DNA from: Corallococcus soli
GTDB lineage: Bacteria > Myxococcota > Myxococcia > Myxococcales > Myxococcaceae
Direction of reading: 5' to 3'
Length of the DNA: 64,000 bases
NCBI RefSeq assembly: GCF_014930455.1
Contig: NZ_JAAIYO010000005.1
Coordinates: 186,001 to 250,000 of the forward strand
Below the pieces are notes generated by a model. That model ran no database searches and had not been told where the DNA came from. It was given only the letters and a program-made list of their open reading frames with translations. Positions 9,742-18,108 of this stretch are shown here, piece after piece. Each line of letters opens with the position of its first letter. The first letter of the stretch is position 1. Made by a program: the position numbers and the translations under genes.

Positions 9742-11283
9742 ATGCGCCCACCCCCGCCGCCCCCCGACGCCTCGTTCCCCCGCCCCCCCAGCACCGCGTT
9801 CCCTGAAGGGGAGCCCGCACCGTGCGTCTGGGTGGTGGATGACAGCGCCAGCGAGGCGCGCTTCATCAAGACGGCCCTGGGCGCGGGCTTCCTGGTGGAC
9901 ACGTTCCCGGACGGCGCCGCGATGCTCGAACGCCTGCACAGCGGACGGGCCCCGGACGTGGTGGTGCTGGACTGGGAGATGCCCGGGATGTCCGGCCCGG
10001 AGGTCTGCCAGTTCCTGCGCGGCCAGCCGCAGACGCAGACCCTGCCGGTGCTGCTGCTCACCGCGCACGGCCGGCCGGAGGACCTGGTGCAGGGCCTGCG
10101 CGCGGGCGCCAACGACTACGTGGCCAAGCCCTTCCGCACGGAGGAGGTGCGCGCGCGGGTGAACGCGCTGGTGCGCGCCAAGCGGCTGGTGGACGCCGTG
10201 CGCAGGGCGGACCACGAGAAGGCGGAGGCGCTCGCGCAGTTGGATGCGCTCCTGACGTCCTCGCCCGTGGGCCTGTCCCTGATGGACCGGGAGCTGCGCT
10301 TCGTGCGCGTCAACGCGCGGATGGCGCGGATGGACGGGCTGCCCCTGGACGCCTACGTGGGGAGGACCTTCGCGGAGGTGCTGCCCCGGCTGGCGCCCCA
10401 GTTGGAGCCCGTCCTGCGCCGCGTGCTGGAGACGGGCGAGCCCGCCGAGGAGCTGGCCGTGTCCCTGGAGCGGCCGGGCATGGCCAGCGACGCGCACGTG
10501 ATGGTGAGCTACCACCCGGTGCGCACCCCCGGGGGCGAGGTGCTGGGCGTGGGGGCGGTGGTGGTGGACGTCACCCGGCACAAGCACTCGGAAGGGGAGC
10601 TGCGCGCCACCGCGGAGTTCCGCGAGCGCTTCCTGGGCATCGTCGGCCACGACCTGCGCAACCCCCTCAACGCCATCCGCATGGCGGCCAGCTTCCTCAT
10701 CGCCAGCGAACAGGTGCCCCCCGCGCTGGCGCGCACCGTGGGCCGCATCATCAGCAGCACGGACCGGATGACGCGGATGATCACCGAACTGCTGGACTTC
10801 ACCCGCAGCCGGCTGGGCGGCGGTATCCCCCTGACGCCGGGCGCGACGGACCTGGGACTGGTGGTGCGCCAGGTGGTGGAGGAGCTGGAGCTGGTGCACC
10901 CGAACCGCACCGTGCGCGTGGAGTCCACGGGACCGCTGGGCGGACAGTGGGACGCGGACCGGCTGGCGCAGGTCCTGAGCAACCTGCTGGGCAACGCGCT
11001 CCAGTACAGCCCGCCGGAGTCCACGGTGGTGGTGTCGCTCCAGGGCGGACCGGAGCAGGCCGTGGCGCGGGTGAGCAACCCGGGTCCCCCCATCCCCAAG
11101 GAGGAGCTGACCCTGCTCTTCCACCCCTTCCAGCGCGCGCAGACGGGCGCCCACGTCCCCTCCGGCCTGGGCCTGGGCCTCTTCATCTCCGACCAGATTG
11201 CCCGCAGCCACCGGGGGACCCTCACCGTGGAGTCGGGCCCGGAGCAGACGGTCTTCACCCTCACGCTGCCCCGGGGCGCATAG
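9742..11283 (+). CDS. Receiver-PAS-histidine kinase hybrid, soluble
   Basis: Cytoplasmic sensor kinase of 513 residues with no membrane segment. Order: Pro-rich leader (1-30), receiver domain with phospho-acceptor Asp77 in VVLDWEMPG and the KPF lysine, PAS domain (about 180-285, beginning LDALLTSSPVGLSLMD), HisKA with His303 in GIVGHDLRNPLNAI, and HATPase with LSNLLGNALQYS and GLGLGLF. An N-terminal receiver in front of a kinase suggests it is itself controlled by another kinase. The ATG is chosen because longer in-frame extensions encode low-complexity Arg/Pro sequence. It belongs to a paralogous set with the kinases at 12384, 31588 and 46511, which share the HDLRNPL box and the DLLDxTxxR signature. 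Confidence 0.9.
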   Translation: MRPPPPPPDASFPRPPSTAFPEGEPAPCVWVVDDSASEARFIKTALGAGFLVDTFPDGAAMLERLHSGRAPDVVVLDWEMPGMSGPEVCQFLRGQPQTQTLPVLLLTAHGRPEDLVQGLRAGANDYVAKPFRTEEVRARVNALVRAKRLVDAVRRADHEKAEALAQLDALLTSSPVGLSLMDRELRFVRVNARMARMDGLPLDAYVGRTFAEVLPRLAPQLEPVLRRVLETGEPAEELAVSLERPGMASDAHVMVSYHPVRTPGGEVLGVGAVVVDVTRHKHSEGELRATAEFRERFLGIVGHDLRNPLNAIRMAASFLIASEQVPPALARTVGRIISSTDRMTRMITELLDFTRSRLGGGIPLTPGATDLGLVVRQVVEELELVHPNRTVRVESTGPLGGQWDADRLAQVLSNLLGNALQYSPPESTVVVSLQGGPEQAVARVSNPGPPIPKEELTLLFHPFQRAQTGAHVPSGLGLGLFISDQIARSHRGTLTVESGPEQTVFTLTLPRGA

Positions 11284-11405
11284 GCCCCAAGGGCGCGGGG
11301 CCTCCCAAGGGTTCACCGGGTCATGCCCGCCCGCCCCCCCACCGCCCGAGCCCCGGGCGACATCCGGGATTGGAATTCCCCGGGGCCCTGCCCTAGCGTT
11401 GGCGC

Positions 11406-11786
11406 GTGTCCACCACGCAACACTCCGCCACCCTGCTGCTTGTCGAAAACAACCGGGACGTCCGCGAGGCGCTGAAGGAGATCCTGGAGTCGGAGGGCTA
11501 CCGGGTGCACACGGCGGTCAACGGTCAGGACGCGCTGAACGTCCTGGCGCGGCTGGAGTACATCCCGGGCCTCATCCTGCTGGACCTGGTGATGCCGGTG
11601 ATGGACGGGCACGCCTTCATCGAACACCTGCGGCGCACGGGGGCCCTGGACCTGACGCGGGTGCTGGTGCTGACGGCGCACCCCACCCTGCCGCTGCCGC
11701 ACGGGGTCTCCGGACGCCTGGGCAAGCCGGTGCGGCTGGAGGAGCTGCTGGACGCCATCGCCGTGCACGCCGCGCCGGCGGCGTGA
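11406..11786 (+). CDS. Single-domain response regulator with atypical acidic pocket
   Basis: Receiver-only protein of 126 residues, GTG start, 122 bp after the hybrid kinase and possibly co-transcribed. The phospho-acceptor Asp60 (LILLDLVMPVMDG), the Thr of LVLTAHP and the LGKPV lysine are all present. The usual two acidic residues of the metal pocket (VDDD) are replaced by Glu14-Asn15 in LLVENNRD, which should weaken Mg2+ binding and may change phosphorylation kinetics. No output domain, so it likely works as a phosphorelay intermediate or by protein binding. Converges with the neighbouring minus-strand receiver at 11814, which shares the LLDLxMPVMDGHxF stretch. Confidence 0.88.
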   Translation: MSTTQHSATLLLVENNRDVREALKEILESEGYRVHTAVNGQDALNVLARLEYIPGLILLDLVMPVMDGHAFIEHLRRTGALDLTRVLVLTAHPTLPLPHGVSGRLGKPVRLEELLDAIAVHAAPAA

Positions 11787-11813
11787 AGCGACCGTCCGCG
11801 CGCCGTCAGGCCG

Positions 11814-12191
11814 TCAGGTGGAGGGCTGGCAGTGCCGGGCCACCAGCCCCAGCAGCTCCGTGATGTCCACGGGCTTGCGCAGCAGCCCCACGGTGCCCGG
11901 GGGCGCCTTCGCGCTCGGGTGCGCGGTGAGCATCAGCACCGGCAGGTCCTTGAGCCGGACGTCGTCGCGCACGCGGTGGAGGAACTCGTGTCCGTCCATC
12001 ACCGGCATCATCAGGTCCAGCAGGATGAGGCACGGCGGCTGGATGTGGGCCAGCGCGTCCAGGGCCAGCTGGCCGTTGGCCGCCTGCACCACCGCGTAGT
12101 CCTCCATCTCCAGCAGCTCCGCCACCACCTCGCGCAGGTCCGGCTCGTCGTCGACGATGAGGATGGTGGAGCGAGGCGTTGTTCTCAACAC
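11814..12191 (-). CDS. Single-domain response regulator
   Basis: Receiver-only protein of 125 residues. Acidic pair Asp14/Asp15, phospho-acceptor Asp59 in LILLDLMMPVMDG, Thr in LMLTAHPS and Lys in LLRKPVDITEL are intact. No ATG lies upstream of the fold, so a GTG at 12191 (next codon TTG at 12188) is the likely start; no strong ribosome-binding site distinguishes them. It is read toward the plus-strand receiver ending at 11786 with only 27 bp between stops, and diverges from the large PAS kinase at 12384, a likely partner. It lacks an output domain, so it probably serves a phosphorelay. Confidence 0.85.
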   Translation of the reverse strand: MLRTTPRSTILIVDDEPDLREVVAELLEMEDYAVVQAANGQLALDALAHIQPPCLILLDLMMPVMDGHEFLHRVRDDVRLKDLPVLMLTAHPSAKAPPGTVGLLRKPVDITELLGLVARHCQPST

Positions 12192-12383
12192 GGAGGACAG
12201 CCTACGCAGGTCCCACGGGCACCGCCAGCAATGACGCCGCGCTGTGCATCGGCTCCGCTGCGTGCAACCCCGCAACACACGAAAGGGCGTCAGCCCCACG
12301 CCCGCCGTCTCCCCGCCTGAGAAAACGGGCGTCGGGCCGTTGCGCCCGGGGACGGCAGCCCCTACCCGTCCCCTGGCGTGCCC
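12192..12383. promoter_or_regulatory. Divergent spacer between receiver and PAS kinase
   Basis: A 192-bp divergent region expected to contain promoters for both flanking genes. No coding potential and no repeat or terminator is evident. I cannot assign a promoter with confidence. Confidence 0.35.
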
Positions 12384-15287
12384 ATGAACCTCATCGCCGA
12401 CCTCATTGAAGCGAACCTGGATGTGCTGGTGCGGCGCTTCGTCGAGGAGACGCGCGGCCGGGAGAGCAGCCAGGGCCTGAAGCCGTCGGAGATCATCACC
12501 ACGCTGCCGGAGTACCTGCGCGTGGTGGCGGCCATCTGCCGGCATGGCCCCACGCCGGAGCACCTGGAGACCCGAACGCGCCTGGAGGAGGCGCACATCA
12601 ACCTGCGCCTGCGGGTGGGCGCCACGCAGGAGGACGCGACGGATGAGTACACCCTCCTGGGCCAGCTCATCCCCCGGCTCTGGGACGACCTGCGGGACGC
12701 GGAGCGGCCCGCCGCCCGGGACCTCCAGTGCCTCTTCCACCAGTTGGAGGAGGCGATGGACCACGTCGTGCTCCTCTTCTCCGGCTATTCGCTGGAGGAC
12801 CGCCAGCGGGAGAAGCGCTTCCTGCGCCAGTTGGACGCGCTGGCGCCCCGGAGCCTGGAGGCGCACGAGGACGCGCACGCGCGGCTGAAGCCGCTGGTCG
12901 ACGTCGTCGTCCGCGCGCTGGAGGCCGCCGGGGCGGAGCTGTTCCTGGTGGACGACGGGGGCGTGATGATGGTCGCCGTCGCGGACGCGGGGCAGGGCGT
13001 GACGCCCGCGGGGCGCCGCCAGGTGGACTCGCGGGGCCCGTCCTTCCTGGGGCGGGTGGCCCGCTCGGAGGAGCCGCTCGTGCTCGCCCAGGCGCACGGG
13101 CTGGCGGAGGCGGAGCGCGAGGGGTTGCATGCGGAGGGCTGGAGCACCCTGCTGGGCCTGCGCCTGTGGCCCCACGGCGAGCTGATGGGCGTGCTGTGCG
13201 TGGGCTTCGCGGAGGCCCGTCCGGTGCCGCCGCAGACCAAGCGCTTCCTGGAGACGCTGGTGGAGTACCTCTCCGGCATCCTGGACCGGGCCCTGCTGCT
13301 GGGGAGGCTCAACGCGGCCCACCGGCGGCTGGAGACGTCGGAGACGCGCTACCGGCTGGCGAGCCAGGCCTCCTCTGATTCCGTCTGGGATTGGGACCTG
13401 ACCACGCAGGAGGTGACCTGGAGCGGGGGCGTGCAGGACCTGCTCGGCTTCGCGCCGAAGGAGACGGGGGGAACGGCGTCCTGGTGGGTGGGGCGCATCC
13501 ACCCGGAGGACCGCGAGCGCGTGGAGCACGGCATCCACGCGGTCATCCAGGGCACGCAGGCGCGCTGGCAGGACACGTACCGGTTCCAGGACCGCCAGGG
13601 TGGCTACGTGCGCGTGCTGGACACGGGCGTCGTCACGCGCGACGCGCAGGGCCGGGGCGTGCGGATGGTGGGCGCCATGCAGGACATCACCGACCGGTGG
13701 GAGACGGAGACCGGGCGCGAGCGGCTGCTCCAGGAGGCCCAGACGGCGCGCGTCCAGGCGGACCGGGAGCTCAGCCGCCTCAACACGCTGCTGCACCAGG
13801 CGCCCGTCGCGCTCGCCATCCTCCAGGGCCCCGCGCACGTCGTGGAGCTGGCCAACCCGCGCATCTGTGAGCTCTGGGGTCGCACGCTCCCGCGGATGCT
13901 GCACCGCCCGGTGATGGAGGCGCTGCCGGAGGTGCGGGGCCAGGGCCTGCTGGAGCTGCTGGACCAGGTGTTCACGACGGGCAGCCCCTTCGTGGGCAAC
14001 GAGGTGCCCGTGAGCCTGGCGCGGGCGCCAGGAGGCGCGCTGGAGGACGTGTACTTCAACTTCGTCTACCAGCCGCTGCTGGGGACGGAAGGCGACGTCG
14101 AGGGCATCCTCGTCGTCGCCACCGACGTCACCGACGGGGTGCGGGCCCGGCAGCGGACGGAGGCGCTGGCGGCCACGCTGCACGCCAGCGAGGAGCGGCT
14201 GCGGCTGGCGCTGGACGCGGTGGACATGGGCAGCTGGGACGTCAATCCCCTGACGGGAGAGTCGTCCTGGGACGCGCGTTTCCGCGCGATGCTGGGACTG
14301 CCTGAGCACGGGGAGGTGTCGCTCGCGGAGGCCATGCAGTTCGTCCACGAGGAGGACCGGGCGAAGGTGGAGCAGGCGATGGCGGAGGCCAACATGCCGG
14401 GGGGCAGCGGGGAGTACGCGTGCGACTACCGCGTGAGGCTCCCTGGCGGGGACGGCGCGAAGGAGCGGTGGCTGTCCGGGCGCGGGCAGGTCCACTTCAG
14501 GCCGGACGGGCGGCCCGCGCGCTTCGTGGGCACGGCGCTGGACGTGACGGAGCGCAGGCGCGCGGAGGCGACGGCGCGGCAGCGCGCGGACTTCGAGCAG
14601 TACCTGGTGGGCATCGTGTCCCACGACCTGCGCAACCCCCTCAACGCCATCGTGCTGGGCACCACGTCGCTGCTGCGGCGCGATGAGCTGAACGAGCGCG
14701 CCACCAAGGCCGTCCTGCGCATCCAGGCCTCCGCGGAGCGGGCGGTGCGGATGATCCGCGACCTGCTCGACTTCACCCAGGCGCGGCTGGGCGGGGGCAT
14801 CCCGGTGCAGTGCCAGGACCTGGACCTGACCGCGCTGGCGCGGCAGGTGGCGGAGGAGGTGCAGGTGAACTTCCCCGAGCGCGACCTCCAGACGGCCACG
14901 GCGGGGCGGGAGGCGCGCGGCTGCTGGGATCCAGACCGCATCGCGCAGGTGCTCACCAACCTGCTGGGCAACGCGCTGAAGTACTCACCGGAGGGCACGC
15001 CGGTGACGTTGCGCGTCCAGGACACGCCCCGGGACGCCATCCTGGAGGTCCACAACCAGGGAGACCCCATCCCGCCGGAGCTGCTCCGCCGCCTCTTCCA
15101 GCCGATGCAGCGCGGCGTGCCGGGCATGGACCGCACGACGCGCAGCGTGGGGCTGGGGCTCTACATCGTGCAGAACATCGTCCAGGCGCACGGCGGCACC
15201 ATCGACGTGACGTCCACGAAGGAGGCGGGGACGACCTTCACGGTGAGGCTGCCCCACGACAGGATGGGGCAGGCGGCCAGGGGGTAG
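12384..15287 (+). CDS. Multi-PAS/GAF soluble histidine kinase
   Basis: Large cytoplasmic sensor kinase of 967 residues. The N-terminal about 130 residues (NLIADLIEANLDVLVRRF onward) resemble the RsbRD-type helical sensory domain; a GAF-like domain follows (about 165-305), then three PAS domains (about 320-440, 465-590, 600-725), HisKA with His747 in GIVSHDLRNPLNAI, and HATPase (LTNLLGNALKYS, GLGLYIV). No membrane segment. The first PAS has the WWVGRIHPEDR signature shared with PAS domains of the kinases at 31588 and 46511. An in-frame GTG lies 6 bp upstream (12378); the ATG is preferred. The GAF plus three PAS domains imply several cofactor or ligand inputs converging on one kinase. Confidence 0.9.
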   Translation: MNLIADLIEANLDVLVRRFVEETRGRESSQGLKPSEIITTLPEYLRVVAAICRHGPTPEHLETRTRLEEAHINLRLRVGATQEDATDEYTLLGQLIPRLWDDLRDAERPAARDLQCLFHQLEEAMDHVVLLFSGYSLEDRQREKRFLRQLDALAPRSLEAHEDAHARLKPLVDVVVRALEAAGAELFLVDDGGVMMVAVADAGQGVTPAGRRQVDSRGPSFLGRVARSEEPLVLAQAHGLAEAEREGLHAEGWSTLLGLRLWPHGELMGVLCVGFAEARPVPPQTKRFLETLVEYLSGILDRALLLGRLNAAHRRLETSETRYRLASQASSDSVWDWDLTTQEVTWSGGVQDLLGFAPKETGGTASWWVGRIHPEDRERVEHGIHAVIQGTQARWQDTYRFQDRQGGYVRVLDTGVVTRDAQGRGVRMVGAMQDITDRWETETGRERLLQEAQTARVQADRELSRLNTLLHQAPVALAILQGPAHVVELANPRICELWGRTLPRMLHRPVMEALPEVRGQGLLELLDQVFTTGSPFVGNEVPVSLARAPGGALEDVYFNFVYQPLLGTEGDVEGILVVATDVTDGVRARQRTEALAATLHASEERLRLALDAVDMGSWDVNPLTGESSWDARFRAMLGLPEHGEVSLAEAMQFVHEEDRAKVEQAMAEANMPGGSGEYACDYRVRLPGGDGAKERWLSGRGQVHFRPDGRPARFVGTALDVTERRRAEATARQRADFEQYLVGIVSHDLRNPLNAIVLGTTSLLRRDELNERATKAVLRIQASAERAVRMIRDLLDFTQARLGGGIPVQCQDLDLTALARQVAEEVQVNFPERDLQTATAGREARGCWDPDRIAQVLTNLLGNALKYSPEGTPVTLRVQDTPRDAILEVHNQGDPIPPELLRRLFQPMQRGVPGMDRTTRSVGLGLYIVQNIVQAHGGTIDVTSTKEAGTTFTVRLPHDRMGQAARG

Positions 15288-15381
15288 GGCCTTGTCCGGG
15301 CCGCCCCAGGCCCCCGGCAGCCGGCCGAGCACGCGGGGCCGGGCCGCGTCCCGCCCGGACGGCGAGTGCCTACGCTTGGGC

Positions 15382-16065
15382 ATGGCCATGCATTCGCCGT
15401 TGGAGGACACGACAGCCAGTCCCTGGGTGGACGTGACGGTGCCGGTGCGCGACGGGATGGTGCACTGGCCGGACAACCCGCCCATCCAGGTGCGCCCCCA
15501 CCTGGACCTGGCGAAGGGGGATGCGGCCAACGTGTCGCACCTGTCGCTGGGCGTGCACTCAGGCACCCACGTGGACGCGCCCGTGCACTTCATCCCGGGG
15601 GGCCTGGGCGTGGACGCGCTGCCGCTCGACCGGCTCCTGGGGGACGTGCGGGTGCTGGCGCTGCCCGGGGGGCCGGCCATCACGGCGGAGGCGCTGCGGG
15701 AGCACGCGCCGCGACGGGGTGAGCGATTGCTGTTCAAGACAGCCAATTCCCGGGGCCGCTGGGACGCGTCCGACTTCCAGCCGGGCTTCACGTACCTGTC
15801 GAGCGACGGGGCGCGCTTCCTGGTGGAGGCGGGGGTGCGCACGGTGGGCATCGACTACCTGTCCATCGCCGGCATGGAGGAGGGGGAGCTGACGCACCGG
15901 CTCCTGCTGGAGGCGGGGGTGTGCATCATTGAAGGGCTGGACCTGACGCGGGTGGAGCCCGGCCCGCACGAGATGGTGTGTCTGCCTTTGCGACTCGCGA
16001 ACGGGGACGGGGCTCCGGCGCGGGTGCTCCTGCGCTCACGGACGTCCCCGCCGACGAATGGATGA
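15382..16065 (+). CDS. Cyclase-family metal-dependent hydrolase
   Basis: Protein of 227 residues of the cyclase / kynurenine-formamidase family (metal-dependent amide or ester hydrolases). The diagnostic metal-binding motif HSGTHVDAPVHF is at about residues 57-68, and the IDYLSI and C-terminal EGLDL strands fit the fold. No signal peptide, so cytoplasmic. A second ATG lies two codons downstream; either may be used. Substrate cannot be told from sequence: isatin hydrolases, formamidases and others share the motif. Its stop is followed after 13 bp by the ribosome-binding site and damaged start of a dehydrogenase relic, which probably once formed an operon with it. Confidence 0.85.
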   Translation: MAMHSPLEDTTASPWVDVTVPVRDGMVHWPDNPPIQVRPHLDLAKGDAANVSHLSLGVHSGTHVDAPVHFIPGGLGVDALPLDRLLGDVRVLALPGGPAITAEALREHAPRRGERLLFKTANSRGRWDASDFQPGFTYLSSDGARFLVEAGVRTVGIDYLSIAGMEEGELTHRLLLEAGVCIIEGLDLTRVEPGPHEMVCLPLRLANGDGAPARVLLRSRTSPPTNG

Positions 16066-16078
16066 ACAGGAGAGCCAC

Positions 16079-16337
16079 CATAGAAAGCCGTCGCCGTGTT
16101 CCCCGGCACCCGCGAGGTGCGCATCATCGACCAGCCCCAGCCCCCGGTGGTGAAGGGGACGGGGTGCTCTTGCGGGTGCGGGAGGTGGGCATCTGCGGCA
16201 CGGACCGGGAGATCGCCGCGTTCGAGTACGGCGCCCCGCCCCCGGGCGAGGACCACCTGGTCATCGGACACGAGGCGCTGGGGATGTTGCTGCACCGCAC
16301 GGGCATCAAGGAAGTGGTGCGGCTGGCGTGGAACTGA
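16079..16337 (+). pseudogene. Glucose/polyol dehydrogenase (MDR family) relic
   Basis: Remnant of a zinc-type medium-chain dehydrogenase of the glucose 1-dehydrogenase kind. The family N-terminus is recognisable as KAVAVFPGTREVRIIDQP, then LRVREVGICGTDREI and GEDHLVIGHEALG, the last holding the Zn-site GHE. Three lesions are visible. The start reads ATAGAAA where ATGAAA is expected, behind an intact AGGAGA ribosome-binding site. The frame shifts in the GGGG run near 16155-16158, consistent with loss of one G. After GHEALG roughly 270 residues are missing and a short tail GIKEVVRLAWN leads to a stop. The two single-base lesions could be sequencing errors but the deletion could not. Confidence 0.75.
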
Positions 16338-16343
16338 GGGCGC

Positions 16344-16673
16344 TCACGTAGGAGCGGCTTCGGGCGCGGTGAGGGGGTAGAGCGTCCGGAGCTGGATGCG
16401 GTGATGGTAGGCCGCGAGATACGGCTTGCCGTCAATCAGGATGGCGACCTGACGGGGAGGCTCGGGCTGCTCGCGAAGCCAGGCTTCCGCCTCCTCGCGG
16501 GTGGAGAACGCGGCCACGGGGGTGGCTGCCTTTTCCCACATGTCTCGCAAGTAGAACTTGAGGATGGGACTGGAGAGCAGCCTGCGGGTCTTCAGCTCTG
16601 GTAGGTCCATCACGTAGAAGTACTCGCCCGCGACCAGCACGGACGCCCGGTCTGGCACCGGGGACTGCGCCAT
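16344..16673 (-). CDS. Hypothetical protein, second half of a TGA-split tandem-repeat gene
   Basis: Protein of 109 residues without signal peptide or membrane segment; no named family. The C-terminal half carries AAFSTREEAEAWLREQPEPP followed by a strand VAILIDGKPYLAAYHHR. The same pattern is found in the preceding ORF (FAAFDTRAEADA) continuing across its TGA stop into LMAQSPVP and VLVAGEYFYV of this one. The two ORFs are in the same frame, and the TGA sits exactly where the repeat has Trp (AEAW). The ATG is preceded by an in-frame TTG directly after the stop. It may now be translated by reinitiation, or be half of a broken gene. It is at the end of the DUF2381/kinase gene string. Confidence 0.6.
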   Translation of the reverse strand: MAQSPVPDRASVLVAGEYFYVMDLPELKTRRLLSSPILKFYLRDMWEKAATPVAAFSTREEAEAWLREQPEPPRQVAILIDGKPYLAAYHHRIQLRTLYPLTAPEAAPT

Positions 16674-16676
16674 CAA

Positions 16677-16907
16677 TCACGCGTCCGCTTCCGCCCGGGT
16701 GTCGAAGGCAGCGAACACGAACGGGGGTTCTTCTTCCTCGATGCCCTGGCGGTATGCCCGGAAGGCCTGGGATTGGCCCATGGCATGGATGAACTGGAGC
16801 GCGTCAACCGCCGCCAGCAGTCGCTCCTTGTCCTCCTCGGATTGGGAGTCCCCGATGAGCCGCCCCAGCAGTTCCTGCGGCTCAAAGGACAGATTCTCGT
16901 GTTTCAA
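16677..16907 (-). CDS. Hypothetical protein, first half of a TGA-split tandem-repeat gene
   Basis: Protein of 76 residues, TTG start preceded by GGGGG, ending AAFDTRAEADA then TGA. Predicted to be mainly helical in the first 55 residues (ELLGRLIGDSQSEEDKERLL). I do not recognise a named family, but small proteins with a 'T-x-E-E-A-x-x-W-L' segment recur in myxobacterial accessory regions. It appears to be the N-terminal repeat of an originally longer protein; the downstream ORF continues in the same frame after the TGA. Lies 37 bp after the pseudokinase stop, on the same strand. Confidence 0.55.
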   Translation of the reverse strand: MKHENLSFEPQELLGRLIGDSQSEEDKERLLAAVDALQFIHAMGQSQAFRAYRQGIEEEEPPFVFAAFDTRAEADA

Positions 16908-16944
16908 GGTATGGCCCCCATCACGACCGTCTCATGGGCGCTGT

Positions 16945-18108
16945 TCACACCACCGGCGTCGGCAGGTGCAGCACGCTGCCGCGCGGGAAGGCTCCCACGT
17001 CCTTCTGGAACGCATTCAGCAACGGGGCCGTGCCCGCGAGCGCCTTCTGGAACTCCGCCGCCGCCTCGGGGCCACCGTAGTGCCCGCCCAGCTCCGTGGC
17101 GCGAGCCTGGAGATCCGCCTCCACCTCCTCAGCCGTCGCGTAGCGCTCCGCGGGGTCGCGCTGGAGCAGGCGGTGGAGGATGGCGCGCAGGGCCGGTGAC
17201 AACCGGAACATCAACGACTCGATGTCCTCGGGCCGGTACGCGGCGGCATGCGTGACGATGTTGCCGTAGTCTTCCGTGAACCGCCCCGCCTGCTCCGCCA
17301 CCATCATCCCCTGAAACACCCGCTGCCCATCCGCTTCCGTCAGCCGCGCCTCCAGGTCCCCCATCAGCGCACGCGGGAGGCTGTAGAGGTGCAGGCTCGT
17401 CGCCAGCTCCAGCAGCATGAGCCCCAGCGAGAACAGGTCCGAGCGCGCATCCGCGGCCTCGCCGAACAACACCTCCGGAGCACCGTAGAACGCCTGTCCA
17501 TGCGGACGCGTGATGCTGGACGGCACCCTACCCGGCAGCCGTGAGAAGGCATCTCCCAGGTCCGTGAGCACCAACGTCCCGTCCGGCGTGAACCGCAGGC
17601 CCTGCGGATGCAGGTCGCGGTGCACGAAGCCCAATGGCAGACCCCGCTCATCCGCGTGCCCATGCAGGAACGCAAGCAGGGACGCCAACTGGAGCCCTAC
17701 GTGCAACAGGAAGGCTTCGGAGTACGCATGCACATACACCAGCGGCAGCAACGACACGTCATCCAACGTGTAGCCGGGGACATGCTCCCATTCGAGGTAC
17801 AGGACGCCCGCCGCTTCATGCCCGCCGTTCAGCCGGGCGATGCGCGGGTGCTGAAACAACCGCGCGAGCTTGACCGTCTCCTGCATCCGCACGCGAGGGT
17901 CTCGCAGGCCCGACACCCGCCGCCCATCCAGGGGCAGCGCCTGGAGGAACACCGGCACGGGTTCACGCCCGGGCTGCCGCCGGATGGCGATGAGCTGCTG
18001 CTCCCCGTGGCTGCTTCGCCGCAACACCCGCACCAGCTCGAAGGACCTGGAGCCCGTCTTGAACAGCACTTCGGGAGGGGGAGGATTCACCGTCCTGGAA
18101 GGACTCAT
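16945..18108 (-). CDS. Probable Ser/Thr pseudokinase
   Basis: Protein of 387 residues with a eukaryotic-type protein kinase fold but degraded catalytic positions. The catalytic loop reads HRDLHPQG (His163-Arg164-Asp165), keeping HRD but replacing the metal-binding Asn by Gly. The DFG motif is DLG (Asp183). The beta-3 lysine is replaced by Arg in LIAIRRQ, and the glycine loop (VLRRSSHGEQ) lacks the GxGxxG pattern. GAPEVLFGEAADARSDLFSLG matches the APE and alpha-F region. It has no membrane segment. The ATG at 18108 is chosen because AAGGAG lies 10 bp upstream; an upstream in-frame ATG at 18147 has no such site. It follows the TM kinase gene and may act as its allosteric partner or as a scaffold. 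Confidence 0.75.
   Translation of the reverse strand: MSPSRTVNPPPPEVLFKTGSRSFELVRVLRRSSHGEQQLIAIRRQPGREPVPVFLQALPLDGRRVSGLRDPRVRMQETVKLARLFQHPRIARLNGGHEAAGVLYLEWEHVPGYTLDDVSLLPLVYVHAYSEAFLLHVGLQLASLLAFLHGHADERGLPLGFVHRDLHPQGLRFTPDGTLVLTDLGDAFSRLPGRVPSSITRPHGQAFYGAPEVLFGEAADARSDLFSLGLMLLELATSLHLYSLPRALMGDLEARLTEADGQRVFQGMMVAEQAGRFTEDYGNIVTHAAAYRPEDIESLMFRLSPALRAILHRLLQRDPAERYATAEEVEADLQARATELGGHYGGPEAAAEFQKALAGTAPLLNAFQKDVGAFPRGSVLHLPTPVV

Noticed and set aside
11814-14624. One 936-codon minus-strand protein ending in a receiver
   Set aside because: Only the last 125 codons are a real receiver; the upstream part is antisense to the PAS kinase at 12384 with shadow composition.
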